A stretch of DNA of 64,000 nucleotides from Mycobacterium aquaticum (GCF_002086485.1 NZ_MVHF01000008.1:62001-126000); one strand, 5' to 3'; positions 43,195 to 51,662 are shown, numbered from the stretch's first letter. Numbers and translations: made by a program. The notes: generated by a model not told the origin, from the letters alone.

Positions 43195-44316
43195 TCAGTC
43201 CTTCCCGAGGCCAAGCAGTCGGCGCGCGATGATGTTGCGCTGCACTTCGGCCGTGCCCCCGTAGATGGTGGCCGCCCGCGAGTAGAGAAACTCCGTGCGC
43301 CAGTCGTCGTCTTCGAGTTCGATGACTCCGGGCATCAGATCGCGTGCGGTGTCGTAGAGCTGTTGCTCGGCGCTTGCCAGCAGCACCTTGTCGATGGAGG
43401 TGTCCGGTCCGAGTTTGTGACCGTCCGCCAGTCGGTGCTGGGTGGCCCGCGACCGGCAGCGCAGGGTGTGCAGTGCCAAATAGGCCGAGCCCAGATCGGA
43501 GTCAGCCACAGCACCAAGGCCTTTCGCCTCGCCGATGAGCGCGTCGAACCGTGAGTACAGGTAGGCGATGCGCTGCCAGAAACACGTCGACCGCTCATAG
43601 GGCAGCAGATCCATTGCCAGCTGCCAGCCGTCGCCGGGCTTGCCGAGCATGCGGACCGCGTCGACCACCACGTCGTCGAAGTACACTTCACAGAACTCGT
43701 CGACGTTGTGCATGGTGCGCAGGGGACGCACCGTGATGCCCGGGGTGTCGGTGTCGACGAAGAAGGCGGTGATGGCTTGGTGGTCGGGAGTGTCCGCGTC
43801 GCCGGTGCGGGTCAACAGGATGCAGCGGTGTGAGTACTGCGCGAAGCTGGTCCACACCTTCTGGCCATTGATGACCCACGTGTCGCCGTCGATCACCGCG
43901 CGGGTGGTCAACGACGCCAGGTCGCTGCCCGAGCCCGGCTCGGAAAACCCTTGGCACCATTGCTCTTCGCCGGAGAGCAGCTTCGGGACCATCTCGGCGG
44001 CCAATTCGGCGGGCGCATAGTCGATCATCGTCGGCGCCAACACTTCCAGCATCGAGTACGGTCCGGGCTCGACCAGACGGCGCCCCACCACCTCTTCGCC
44101 GACGATGGCCCGCAATATCGCCGGGCCGCCGAGCCCGCCCGCATGCTCGGGCCAACCGTAGCGGCTCCACCGCGCGTCGTAGAGTGCCTTCTGTACGCGG
44201 GAGAACTGCCGCATGTCGCCCGCCAGAGTGCGCTCCTCGGGCGGCGTCAGATCGTTCTCGGTCAGCCACGCTTGTAGCGCCGTTCGGAAAGTGGCGGGCT
44301 CGTGGAGATCGGTCAC
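43195..44316 (-). CDS. acyl-CoA dehydrogenase, long subunit (FadE-like)
   Basis: A 373-residue acyl-CoA dehydrogenase: QWCQGFSEPGSGSDLASLTT, WVINGQKVWTSFAQYS, EVYFDDVVV and C-terminal IYGGTAEVQRNIIARRLLGLG. The EGT motif appears as GGT. GTG at 44316 overlaps the SnoaL-like stop (GTGA). It pairs with the 262-residue FadE that follows. Expected role: alpha,beta-dehydrogenation of a bulky acyl-CoA. Confidence 0.9.
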   Translation of the reverse strand: MTDLHEPATFRTALQAWLTENDLTPPEERTLAGDMRQFSRVQKALYDARWSRYGWPEHAGGLGGPAILRAIVGEEVVGRRLVEPGPYSMLEVLAPTMIDYAPAELAAEMVPKLLSGEEQWCQGFSEPGSGSDLASLTTRAVIDGDTWVINGQKVWTSFAQYSHRCILLTRTGDADTPDHQAITAFFVDTDTPGITVRPLRTMHNVDEFCEVYFDDVVVDAVRMLGKPGDGWQLAMDLLPYERSTCFWQRIAYLYSRFDALIGEAKGLGAVADSDLGSAYLALHTLRCRSRATQHRLADGHKLGPDTSIDKVLLASAEQQLYDTARDLMPGVIELEDDDWRTEFLYSRAATIYGGTAEVQRNIIARRLLGLGKD

Positions 44317-44744
44317 GCTGACGGCCGACCGATCGCATGTGGTTTGCCGTGGTCATGCGCGCCGTTGCGGCGGATGAACGTCATGGCACGGGTTTTGAGC
44401 CGCCAGCCGTTGCCGGTACGCACATAGGTGTCGTTGTAGTACCCGATGCGCATATCGTGCGCGGAGTGCTCGATGAAGCACAGCGGCTGGGTGCCGCTGG
44501 CCGCATCGGGATTGTCGGGATCGAAGGTCACCAGTGCCGTCGCGGTCATGAACAGCCCCTTGGGGGCCGCCTCGACGAGCACCGGAAAGCGTTCCAGCGC
44601 ATAGGTTTCGCCGAATGCGCTGTAGTTGCCATCCGGGGTGAACACGCTGATGAGGCCGTCGATGTCACCCTGGGTGATGGTGACGGCGTAGCGCGCGAGC
44701 AACTGCTGGATCTCGACGAGGTCGTCAGTTCGTGGCGTACTCAT
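44313..44744 (-). CDS. SnoaL-like / NTF2-fold protein
   Basis: A 143-residue cone-fold protein. The start DDLVEIQQLLARYAVTITQGDIDGLISVFTPDGNYSA and the end YYNDTYVRTGNGWRLKTRAMTFIRR are typical of SnoaL-like/ketosteroid isomerase-like proteins, also seen as small subunits of ring hydroxylases. It shares its operon with a Rieske oxygenase and could act as an isomerase or dehydratase on a ring intermediate. The gene overlaps the amidohydrolase end by 20 bp. Confidence 0.88.
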   Translation of the reverse strand: MSTPRTDDLVEIQQLLARYAVTITQGDIDGLISVFTPDGNYSAFGETYALERFPVLVEAAPKGLFMTATALVTFDPDNPDAASGTQPLCFIEHSAHDMRIGYYNDTYVRTGNGWRLKTRAMTFIRRNGAHDHGKPHAIGRPSA

Positions 44745-45954
44745 TGCGAAATACCCTACCTCCCTTCATTACAAAATTCACGTCCTGTGTAACGCGAATA
44801 TCGTCCAGGGGATCACCGGGTACCGCGATGATGTCGGCCAGGAGCCCTTCGGCGAGTCGGCCGCGGTCGTCGGCGTTGATCAGCTCCGCGGCGACCACGG
44901 TGGCAGCCCGCAATACCGCGGCCGACGGCATGCCCCATTCCACCAGGGTGACGAGTTCGTCGGCGTTGCGGCCGTGCGGGATCGCCGGGGCATCGGTGCC
45001 GACGGCGATCTTCACGCCGGCCTCGTAGGCGGCCTTGATCGATGTCTGGGCCTTCGGGAACATCTCGGCAGCCTTGTCCTGCAGTACTTTCGGTGCCTTG
45101 GACACGTCCATGGCCTGAGCCAGCCGCCGGGTGGTGACGAGGAAGCGGTCGTTGTCGACGAGCATCTGGATGGCTTCGTCGTCCATCAGGAAGCCGTGTT
45201 CGATGCAGTCGATACCACAGGCCACCGCGTGTTTGACCGCCTCGGCGCCATGGGTGTGCGCGGCGACGCGCAATCCGCGGCGATGGGCCTCGTCGACGAT
45301 GGCCCGCAGCTCCTCGTCCGAATAGTGTTGTGCGCCGGCCTCACCGGTCAGTGACATGACACCACCCGAACAGCACACCTTGATCAGCTGCGCACCGTGC
45401 TTGATCTGATAGCGCACCGCCTTGCGGATCTCGTCGATGCCGTTGGCGATGCCCTCTTCGATGGTCAGCTCCAGCACACCCGGCATGAACGCGGCGAACA
45501 TGGTCGGATCGAGATGGCCACCGGTCGGCGTGATGGCGTGCCCGGCGGGCACGATGCGCGGGCCGTCGATCAACCCGGCGTCGATGGCTTTGCCCAGGGC
45601 GACATCGAGCAGATAGCCGCCGGTCTTGACGAACAAGCCCAGGTTGCGGACGGTGGTGAACCCGGCTCGCAGCGTACGCCGGGCGTTGCCGACCGCTCGT
45701 AGCACCCGGGTCGGGGGATCGTCCTGCACCTGGGACAGGCCGGGATTCTCACCGCGGCCGCCCATCAGCAGGTTGACTTCCATGTCCATGAGGCCGGGCA
45801 ACAGGATCGACTCGCCCAGATCGATCACCTCGGAGTCCTGCGGAATCTCGCCGCCGACACCGACTATGCGGTCGCCCTCGACACGGACGATGCCGGGGCG
45901 GATGATCGCCCCGGCATCGACGTCGAGCAGACCGGCCGCCTTGAGCGTCGCCAC
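44725..45954 (-). CDS. amidohydrolase (imidazolonepropionase/prolidase-like), altered metal site
   Basis: A 409-residue member of the amidohydrolase superfamily. Later metal-site elements are present: Lys in IKVCCSGGVMS, His in AAHTHG, His in CIEHG and Asp in GTDAPAIPHG. The first signature, normally DxHxH, reads DMEVN (57-61), so both His ligands are Glu59 and Asn61. A changed metal content or mononuclear site is expected. GTG at 45954, three bases behind the 114-residue gene. The family hydrolyses cyclic amides or dipeptides; the substrate in this operon is unknown. Confidence 0.87.
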   Translation of the reverse strand: MATLKAAGLLDVDAGAIIRPGIVRVEGDRIVGVGGEIPQDSEVIDLGESILLPGLMDMEVNLLMGGRGENPGLSQVQDDPPTRVLRAVGNARRTLRAGFTTVRNLGLFVKTGGYLLDVALGKAIDAGLIDGPRIVPAGHAITPTGGHLDPTMFAAFMPGVLELTIEEGIANGIDEIRKAVRYQIKHGAQLIKVCCSGGVMSLTGEAGAQHYSDEELRAIVDEAHRRGLRVAAHTHGAEAVKHAVACGIDCIEHGFLMDDEAIQMLVDNDRFLVTTRRLAQAMDVSKAPKVLQDKAAEMFPKAQTSIKAAYEAGVKIAVGTDAPAIPHGRNADELVTLVEWGMPSAAVLRAATVVAAELINADDRGRLAEGLLADIIAVPGDPLDDIRVTQDVNFVMKGGRVFRNEYATN

Positions 45955-45957
45955 GAC

Positions 45958-46302
45958 TCAGACCACCGGTTCCCGGACGATCTCGATCCAGGCTGCGCCA
46001 CTGTCGAGCACGCGCGGCTGCTTCCACACCTCGACGGGGAAGCTCACCATCACCACCGACTGCATCAAGTGCATGAGCCGCTTGGCGTCGTCGGGCATGC
46101 CGTGCAACGGAAACCGGGCGTCGAGGTAGACCATGACCTCTTCGAGGCGGGCCATGCCGACGTCGTAGAGCTCCTGCATCTCGGCCATCGTCGAAGCCAG
46201 CCGCTTGGCGTAGCGTTCCGGCTCCGTCGGCAGGATCCAGTCGGCAAAGCGCTCCAGATCGGCGAATTCGGCGGGCAGCAGGGCCTCGGTGGTCTCAGAC
46301 AT
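45958..46302 (-). CDS. uncharacterised 114-residue protein in the Rieske operon
   Basis: ATG 46302 overlaps the end of the Rieske gene by eight bases. The protein is mostly helical in appearance: AEFADLERFADWILPTEPERYAKRLAST followed by MAEMQELYDVGMARLEEVMVYLD. It ends in WKQPRVLDSGAAWIEIVREPVV. No known motif is recognised. Tight coupling to the oxygenase suggests an accessory or small subunit, though it does not resemble the usual ring-hydroxylase beta subunit. Confidence 0.75.
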   Translation of the reverse strand: MSETTEALLPAEFADLERFADWILPTEPERYAKRLASTMAEMQELYDVGMARLEEVMVYLDARFPLHGMPDDAKRLMHLMQSVVMVSFPVEVWKQPRVLDSGAAWIEIVREPVV

Positions 46303-47608
46303 GCGCAACCTTCCCGTTGGTGGCGGCCTTGACGGCCTGCTGCAGCTTGTACTCGTCGACGTACTTGTGCGCGGTGTGGTGCAGGTGCCGCAGCAGGATC
46401 TCCTGGTCGCACAACGGGAATTCGGTGACCGCCCGCGTGCCGATCTGGGTCTGCGTGGCCTCCAGGGTGTTGGCGTCCTGTAGCGCGTACTCCTTGAAAG
46501 TCACCGCCGCCAGCTCCTGCGACAGCCGCTGACGGGTGTTCTTCGGTGGGACGAAGTAGAGGTTCGCCTCGAAGATGTGGGTGTCGACGCCGGTGGGCCA
46601 GTAGTTGTAGGTGAGGTACCAGCCCGGAACCCACAGCAACAGCGTGAAATTGGGGAAGAACTCGAATGAGTCCTGACCCCAGGTCTTCTGGCGGGCCGGA
46701 TTGACGGCGGGCGGCAGTTCGCCGGGCAGGATGCCCTCGATGTCGGGGCGATCCCACGGCCCGAACAGACCGCTGTGCAGGATCCGCTCGATGGGCTTGA
46801 CCATGCTGAGATCCTTCGGTGGGCTCATGCCGCCCCAGGACGAGATCATCGAGTGCTGATCTTTGATGTCGTAGTGCAGTGCCTCGAAGCCGACCTTGGC
46901 CAATTTCGCGGCTTCTTCCGGTGTCGCCTGCTTCATGTGCAGGATCGGCGCGTGGTAGAACTCGACGAACGCGTCGATGAACAGCTTCCAGTTGGCCTTG
47001 ATCTCGGAGCGGTAGCTGTACACCTCGGTCATCTCGTGGAAGGGGTAGCCCTCCAAGCCTTTTGCGAAGTCACCGAGGTAGTCGCGCAGCGGCTCGGCGT
47101 CGTCGTCGAAGTTGACGAAGATGAAGCCTTCCCACACCTCGCAGCGCACGGGCCTGAGCGGGTAGTCGGCCTTGTCGACGTCGAAGAACTCCTGCTCCTG
47201 TTGGATGAAGGTCAGATCCCCGTTGAGGGCATAGCGCCAGGCGTGGTACTTGCAGGTGAACTGCCGGCAGCTGCCCGATACTTCCTCGCCGGGATAGTCG
47301 TTCCAGACCAGCTTGTTACCGCGGTGGCGGCACATGTTGTAGAAGGCCCTGATGGTGCCGTCTTTGTCCTTGTTGACGATGATCGACGTGCCTGCGCCGA
47401 CCGAGGGCATCTCACGGGTGAAGTAACTGCCGCTCTTGGGTAGCCGCTCGACCCGGCCGACGTGCAGCCACAGCTTGCGGAAGATGGCCTGCTGCTCCAG
47501 CTTCCACTGTTCGGGGTCGATGGAGTCGGTGTAATCCACCGGTGCTGTGCCCAGCTCGGGCCAGTTCTCGGTCCAGCTGCCGACATCGGGCTTCGGGAAG
47601 TGTGCCAA
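46295..47608 (-). CDS. Rieske non-haem iron oxygenase, alpha subunit
   Basis: A 437-residue oxygenase from TTG 47608, chosen because GAGGG precedes it and it avoids a long overlap with the upstream gene. Rieske cluster ligands: Cys93-x-His95 and Cys119-xx-His122 (CRHRG and CKYHAW). Mononuclear iron site in NWKLFIDAFVEFYHAPILH. Such enzymes hydroxylate or dihydroxylate rings using electrons from a ferredoxin/reductase. It is larger than KshA (about 390). No reductase lies in the window. It is second in an operon led by an AhpD-like gene behind an exact island operator. Confidence 0.93.
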   Translation of the reverse strand: MAHFPKPDVGSWTENWPELGTAPVDYTDSIDPEQWKLEQQAIFRKLWLHVGRVERLPKSGSYFTREMPSVGAGTSIIVNKDKDGTIRAFYNMCRHRGNKLVWNDYPGEEVSGSCRQFTCKYHAWRYALNGDLTFIQQEQEFFDVDKADYPLRPVRCEVWEGFIFVNFDDDAEPLRDYLGDFAKGLEGYPFHEMTEVYSYRSEIKANWKLFIDAFVEFYHAPILHMKQATPEEAAKLAKVGFEALHYDIKDQHSMISSWGGMSPPKDLSMVKPIERILHSGLFGPWDRPDIEGILPGELPPAVNPARQKTWGQDSFEFFPNFTLLLWVPGWYLTYNYWPTGVDTHIFEANLYFVPPKNTRQRLSQELAAVTFKEYALQDANTLEATQTQIGTRAVTEFPLCDQEILLRHLHHTAHKYVDEYKLQQAVKAATNGKVAHV

Positions 47609-47612
47609 TTGT

Positions 47613-48161
47613 CTACCCTCTTTCTTCAGGTTCGGTGCCGGATTCCGGCTCGATGCCAAAGGTGTTGTAAGCCATGGCCATCAGGCCGTAGCCGCCGATC
47701 GTGAAAACCAGGTCCATGCGCTGACGCTCGTCGAGCCGTTCGCTGAGCGCGGCCCAGGTTTCGTCGGAGATGCGGGAATGCTCGTCGAGCTCGTCGACGG
47801 CGTTGAGCACGATCTGGTCGAACAGGTCGGCGGCTTCTCCCCGCTGGACTGCGGCGATCTGAGCGTCGGTGAGCCCTTCGGCCTTGCCGATGAAGGCGTG
47901 GTGGGCCCATTCGTATTCGCAGTGCCTGCGGTGGGCGACCCGCAGGATCGCGAGCTCACGCAGCCTGGGGTTCAGTGTCGAACGGAACAGCAGGTGATTG
48001 CTGAACCGCAGGAAGGCCTTGGTCAGCTGGGGGTGGCGGGCCAGGGTGGACAGGGCGACGCCTGCGCCCTGGGGATTGAGCCGCTCCTCGGGGAGCATGA
48101 CCGACAGCGCCCGGAGCACCTCGTCGTCCCACTGGTCGGCGGGCAATGGGGGCAGGCGCAC
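47613..48161 (-). CDS. carboxymuconolactone decarboxylase/AhpD-like protein
   Basis: A 182-residue all-helical AhpD-fold protein. GTG 48161 is taken as start because GAGAGGAG precedes it. Signature region LRELAILRVAHRRHCEYEWAHHAFIGKAEGLTDAQIAAV matches the CMD family, with one Cys, Glu and His in the proton-relay region rather than the CxxC of true AhpD. Members act on lactones or as disulfide-type reductases. It leads the seven-gene minus-strand operon with the Rieske oxygenase. Confidence 0.88.
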   Translation of the reverse strand: MRLPPLPADQWDDEVLRALSVMLPEERLNPQGAGVALSTLARHPQLTKAFLRFSNHLLFRSTLNPRLRELAILRVAHRRHCEYEWAHHAFIGKAEGLTDAQIAAVQRGEAADLFDQIVLNAVDELDEHSRISDETWAALSERLDERQRMDLVFTIGGYGLMAMAYNTFGIEPESGTEPEERG

Positions 48162-48191
48162 GTTCGCGTCTCCTCTCACTGGCTCTCGTTG

Positions 48192-48210
48192 ATGAGAATC
48201 ATATTCTCAT
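48192..48210. promoter_or_regulatory. operator palindrome ATGAGAAT-CAT-ATTCTCAT (perfect)
   Basis: Perfect 8-bp arms around a 3-bp spacer; it contains the exact core GAGAAT-N3-ATTCTC at 48194-48208. It lies 31 bp upstream of the AhpD-like start and 172 bp upstream of the divergent amidohydrolase. Confidence 0.75.
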
Positions 48211-48325
48211 TTGCGACCAATAGGTTTCCATCTTTTGCCTGCTCGGTCAATGGGGGCGCCGCAAGTTGCCTGCGGACGGGGACGATTCCGCTCGTCAGCG
48301 TCGTAGGACATTGATTCTCGGTAGA

Positions 48326-48340
48326 GGAGAAGATAGTTTT
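48326..48340. promoter_or_regulatory. degenerate operator-like site
   Basis: GAGAAGATAGTTTTC matches the island consensus at about 9 of 12 arm positions, 42 bp before the amidohydrolase start at 48382. An ATTCTC half-site lies at 48313-48318. Together they may give the plus-strand operon its own control. Confidence 0.3.
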
Positions 48341-48381
48341 CTTCCATCGAGAACCTGTTGTCGGAGCGGAACGGAGCGGCC

Positions 48382-49677
48382 ATGAACAAAGACGACATGA
48401 TCCTGATCAGCGTGGATGACCACATCATCGAACCGCCGAACATGTTCGCCAATCATCTGCCTGCCAAGTACCGCGACGAGGCGCCGCGGTTGGTCCACAA
48501 CCCCGACGGGTCGGACACCTGGCAGTTCCGCGACACCGTCATCCCCAACGTGGCGCTCAATGCGGTGGCGGGCCGGCCCAAGGAGGAGTACGGCCTGGAG
48601 CCGCAGGGTCTCGACGAGATCCGCAAGGGCTGCTACGACCCCGATGAGCGCGTCAAGGACATGAACGCCGGCGGGGTCCTGGCGACCATGAACTTCCCGT
48701 CCTTCCCGGGATTCGCTGCGCGGCTGTTCGCCACCGACGATTCGGACTTCTCGCTGGCGCTGGTCCAGGCCTACAACGACTGGCACATCGACGAGTGGTG
48801 CGGGTCGAATCCGGGTCGGTTCATCCCGATGGCGCTGCCGGCGATCTGGGATCCCCAGCTGTGCGCCGACGAGGTGCGGCGCGTGTCGAAGAAGGGCGTG
48901 CACTCACTGACCTTCACCGAGAACCCGTCGACTCTGGGCTATCCCAGCTTCCACGACCTGGAACACTGGAAGCCGTTGTGGGAAGCGCTGTGTGACACCG
49001 ACACCGTGATGAACGTGCACATCGGGTCATCGGGCAAGCTCGCGATCACCGCGCCCGATGCACCGATGGACGTGATGATCACGCTGCAGCCCATGAACAT
49101 CGTCCAGGCCGCTGCCGACCTGCTGTGGTCCGCGCCCATCAAGGCATACCCGAACCTCAAGATCGCACTGTCCGAGGGTGGCACCGGCTGGATCCCCTAC
49201 TTCTTGGACCGGGTAGACCGGACCTATGACATGCATTCGACGTGGACCCACCAGAACTTCGGCGGCAAGCTGCCCTCGGAGGTGTTCCGAGAGCACTTCA
49301 TGACGTGCTTCATCTCCGATCCGATCGGCGTGAAGAACCGCCACGAGATCGGCATCGACAACATCTGTTGGGAGATGGACTATCCCCATTCGGACTCGAT
49401 GTGGCCCGGCGCGCCCGAAGAACTGGCCGCAGTGTTCGACACCTATGACGTGCCCGACGACGAGATCAACAAGATCACCCACGAGAACGCCATGCGGCTC
49501 TACCACTTCGACCCGTTCGCCCACATCTCGAAGGACCAGGCCACCGTCGGTGCGTTGCGCAAAGCTGCCGAGGGGCACGACGTATCGATCCGCGCGCTGA
49601 GCCACAAGGAAAAGACCGGCACCACCTTCGCGGACTTCCAGGCGAATGCCAAAGCCGTTGCCGGCGCGCGTGACTGA
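48382..49677 (+). CDS. amidohydrolase 2 family (ACMSD-like) hydrolase/decarboxylase
   Basis: A 431-residue TIM-barrel protein. Seen: ILISVDDHIIEPPNMFANHLPAKYRDEAP (metal site 1), NVHIGSSG (metal His), LSEGGTGWIPYFLDR and IDNICWEMDYPHSDSMWPG with catalytic Asp. It is a paralogue of the protein at 31019. ATG 48382 follows CGGAGCGG. It heads a six-gene plus-strand operon with two FadEs, an SDR, a CoA transferase and a thiolase, which together form a near-complete beta-oxidation set. Likely reaction: hydrolytic C-C cleavage or decarboxylation. Confidence 0.9.
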   Translation: MNKDDMILISVDDHIIEPPNMFANHLPAKYRDEAPRLVHNPDGSDTWQFRDTVIPNVALNAVAGRPKEEYGLEPQGLDEIRKGCYDPDERVKDMNAGGVLATMNFPSFPGFAARLFATDDSDFSLALVQAYNDWHIDEWCGSNPGRFIPMALPAIWDPQLCADEVRRVSKKGVHSLTFTENPSTLGYPSFHDLEHWKPLWEALCDTDTVMNVHIGSSGKLAITAPDAPMDVMITLQPMNIVQAAADLLWSAPIKAYPNLKIALSEGGTGWIPYFLDRVDRTYDMHSTWTHQNFGGKLPSEVFREHFMTCFISDPIGVKNRHEIGIDNICWEMDYPHSDSMWPGAPEELAAVFDTYDVPDDEINKITHENAMRLYHFDPFAHISKDQATVGALRKAAEGHDVSIRALSHKEKTGTTFADFQANAKAVAGARD

Positions 49678-49704
49678 CGACCAGACAACCGAGGAGACCA
49701 CAAC

Positions 49705-50883
49705 GTGTCGGGCGGGATGAACTTCGAGCTGACCGAGGACCAGCAGCTGATCCGGGCTTCCGTCGCGGAGCTGGCGGCCAAGTTCGACGACCACTACTGG
49801 ATGGAGAAGGACCAGGCCCACCAATTTCCGCAAGAGTTCTACGACGCCATCGCGGGCGGCGGCTGGCTCGGGATGACCATCCCGGAGGAATACGGTGGCC
49901 ACGGCCTGGGCATCACCGAGGCGACGATCTTGGCCGAGGAGGTCGCCCGCTCGGGCGGCGGCATGAACGCCGCCAGCGCCATCCACATGTCGATCTTCGG
50001 CATGCAGCCCGTGGTGGTGTTCGGTTCCGATGACATGAAAGCGGCCACCCTGCCGCGCATCGCCGACGGGAATCTGCATGTCTGCTTCGGTGTCACCGAA
50101 CCCGGTGCGGGACTGGACACTTCGCGAATCACCACGTTCGCCAGACGCGACGGGGACAGTTATGTCGTCAACGGGCGCAAGGTGTGGATCTCCAAGGCCC
50201 TGGAGTCGGAGAAGATCCTGCTGCTGACTCGCACGACCCCGTACGACGAAGTCGAGAAGAAGACCGACGGCCTGTCGCTGTTCCTCACCGACCTGGATCG
50301 CGATCACGTCGACATCCGGCCGATCCGGAAGATGGGGCGTAATGCCGTCAGCTCCAACGAACTGTTCATCGACGATCTACGCGTACCCGTCGAGCATCGC
50401 ATCGGGGAAGAGGGCAAAGGCTTTTCGTACATCCTGTACGGACTCAATCCGGAACGCATGCTCATTGCCGCGGAAGCGCTGGGCATCGGCCGCGTCGCGC
50501 TGGACCGGGCCGTTCAATATGCCAACGAACGCGTGGTCTTCGACCGGCCCATCGGCATGAACCAGGGCATCCAGTTCCCGCTCGCCGACTCACTGGCCCG
50601 CCTCGACGCCGCCGAGCTGATCCTGCGCAAGGCGACTTGGCTCTACGACAACGGCAAACCGTGCGGCAAAGAAGCCAACATGGCCAAATACCTCTGCGCC
50701 GACGCGGGGTTCGCCGCAGCGGACCGGGCACTGCAGACCCACGGCGGGATGGGTTACTCGGAGGAATACAACATCTCCCGGTTCTTCCGGGAGTCCCGAC
50801 TCATGAAGATCGCACCGGTGAGCCAAGAGATGATCCTGAACTTCCTGGGGTCGCACGTGCTCGGACTGCCGCGCAGCTACTGA
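49705..50883 (+). CDS. acyl-CoA dehydrogenase (isovaleryl/long-chain type)
   Basis: A 392-residue acyl-CoA dehydrogenase with CFGVTEPGAGLDTSRI, VVNGRKVWISKALES and LQTHGGMGYSEEYNISRFFRESRL. The usual C-terminal catalytic EGT motif is absent (APVSQEM). Instead Glu is found in GLNPERML, where isovaleryl- and long-chain acyl-CoA dehydrogenases carry their catalytic base. GTG at 49705 follows GAGGAG. This is a single-subunit enzyme by length, unlike the two FadE pairs, and would act on a branched or long acyl-CoA. Confidence 0.92.
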   Translation: MSGGMNFELTEDQQLIRASVAELAAKFDDHYWMEKDQAHQFPQEFYDAIAGGGWLGMTIPEEYGGHGLGITEATILAEEVARSGGGMNAASAIHMSIFGMQPVVVFGSDDMKAATLPRIADGNLHVCFGVTEPGAGLDTSRITTFARRDGDSYVVNGRKVWISKALESEKILLLTRTTPYDEVEKKTDGLSLFLTDLDRDHVDIRPIRKMGRNAVSSNELFIDDLRVPVEHRIGEEGKGFSYILYGLNPERMLIAAEALGIGRVALDRAVQYANERVVFDRPIGMNQGIQFPLADSLARLDAAELILRKATWLYDNGKPCGKEANMAKYLCADAGFAAADRALQTHGGMGYSEEYNISRFFRESRLMKIAPVSQEMILNFLGSHVLGLPRSY

Positions 50884-50899
50884 GGGGAATGCCATTTCG

Positions 50900-51658
50900 A
50901 TGCGTACCTATTTCAACCTGACCGGCCGTTCGGCACTGGTCACCGGGGCGGGCGCCGGGATCGGAGCCGCCGTGGCCGAGGCGCTCGCTGCCGCCGGTGC
51001 TGCGGTGCTCGTCACCGACATCAGCGGTGACGCGGCCGCTGCGGTCGCCGAGCGGATCAACACATCGGGCGCCAAGGCCGACAGTGCCCCGCTCGATGTC
51101 AGCGACCGCGCCGCCGCAGTCGCCGCCGCGGCGCAGGCGGCCGGGTTGGGGGAGGGTCACCTGCACATCGTGGTCAACAACGCCGGCGTCACCTCTCCGG
51201 CGATGTTCCCGAAGCTCACCGACGAGACCTTCCGCCTGACATTCGACATCCACGTCATGGGTACCTTTCACGTCACCCAGGCTGCGCTGCCGCATCTCCC
51301 GACCGATGGCACGGGGCGCATCATCAACGTCACCTCCTCGGCGGGCATGACCGGAACCCTGGGGCAGGTCAACTACTCGGCGGCCAAGGCCGGCATCATC
51401 GGGTTCACCAAATCGCTGGCCCGGGAACTGGCGCCCAAGAACGTCATGGTCAATGCGCTTGCGCCGCTGGCGGCGACGCCGATGACTGAGACGATCCGCA
51501 CCAACGAGAAGTTCGCGGCGAACATGATGAACCGGATCCCGCTCAAGCGGTGGGCCGAAGCCGACGAAGTGGCCGGGGCATTCGTCTTCCTGGCCTCCGA
51601 TGCCGCGTCGTACATCACCGGGCAGGTGCTTCCGGTCGATGGCGGCATGGTTATGTGA
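50900..51658 (+). CDS. SDR oxidoreductase, FabG-like 3-hydroxyacyl-CoA dehydrogenase
   Basis: A 252-residue classical SDR: ALVTGAGAGIGAAVAEALA, NNAG, VTSSAGMTGTLGQVNYSAAKAG with Ser, Tyr and Lys, APLAATPMT and TGQVLPVDGGMV. By position between a FadE and a thiolase it should catalyse the 3-hydroxyacyl-CoA oxidation step. It starts 16 bases after the FadE stop behind GAGGGGAAT. Confidence 0.92.
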   Translation: MRTYFNLTGRSALVTGAGAGIGAAVAEALAAAGAAVLVTDISGDAAAAVAERINTSGAKADSAPLDVSDRAAAVAAAAQAAGLGEGHLHIVVNNAGVTSPAMFPKLTDETFRLTFDIHVMGTFHVTQAALPHLPTDGTGRIINVTSSAGMTGTLGQVNYSAAKAGIIGFTKSLARELAPKNVMVNALAPLAATPMTETIRTNEKFAANMMNRIPLKRWAEADEVAGAFVFLASDAASYITGQVLPVDGGMVM

Positions 51659-51662
51659 GCCT

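Noticed and set aside
8891..48208. Palindromes as KstR or KstR2 operators of cholesterol catabolism
   Set aside because: As I recall, KstR sites are built on AAC-N2-GTT and KstR2 sites on CAAG-N2-CTTG; the GAGAAT-N3-ATTCTC arms and spacing differ. A database comparison would settle it.
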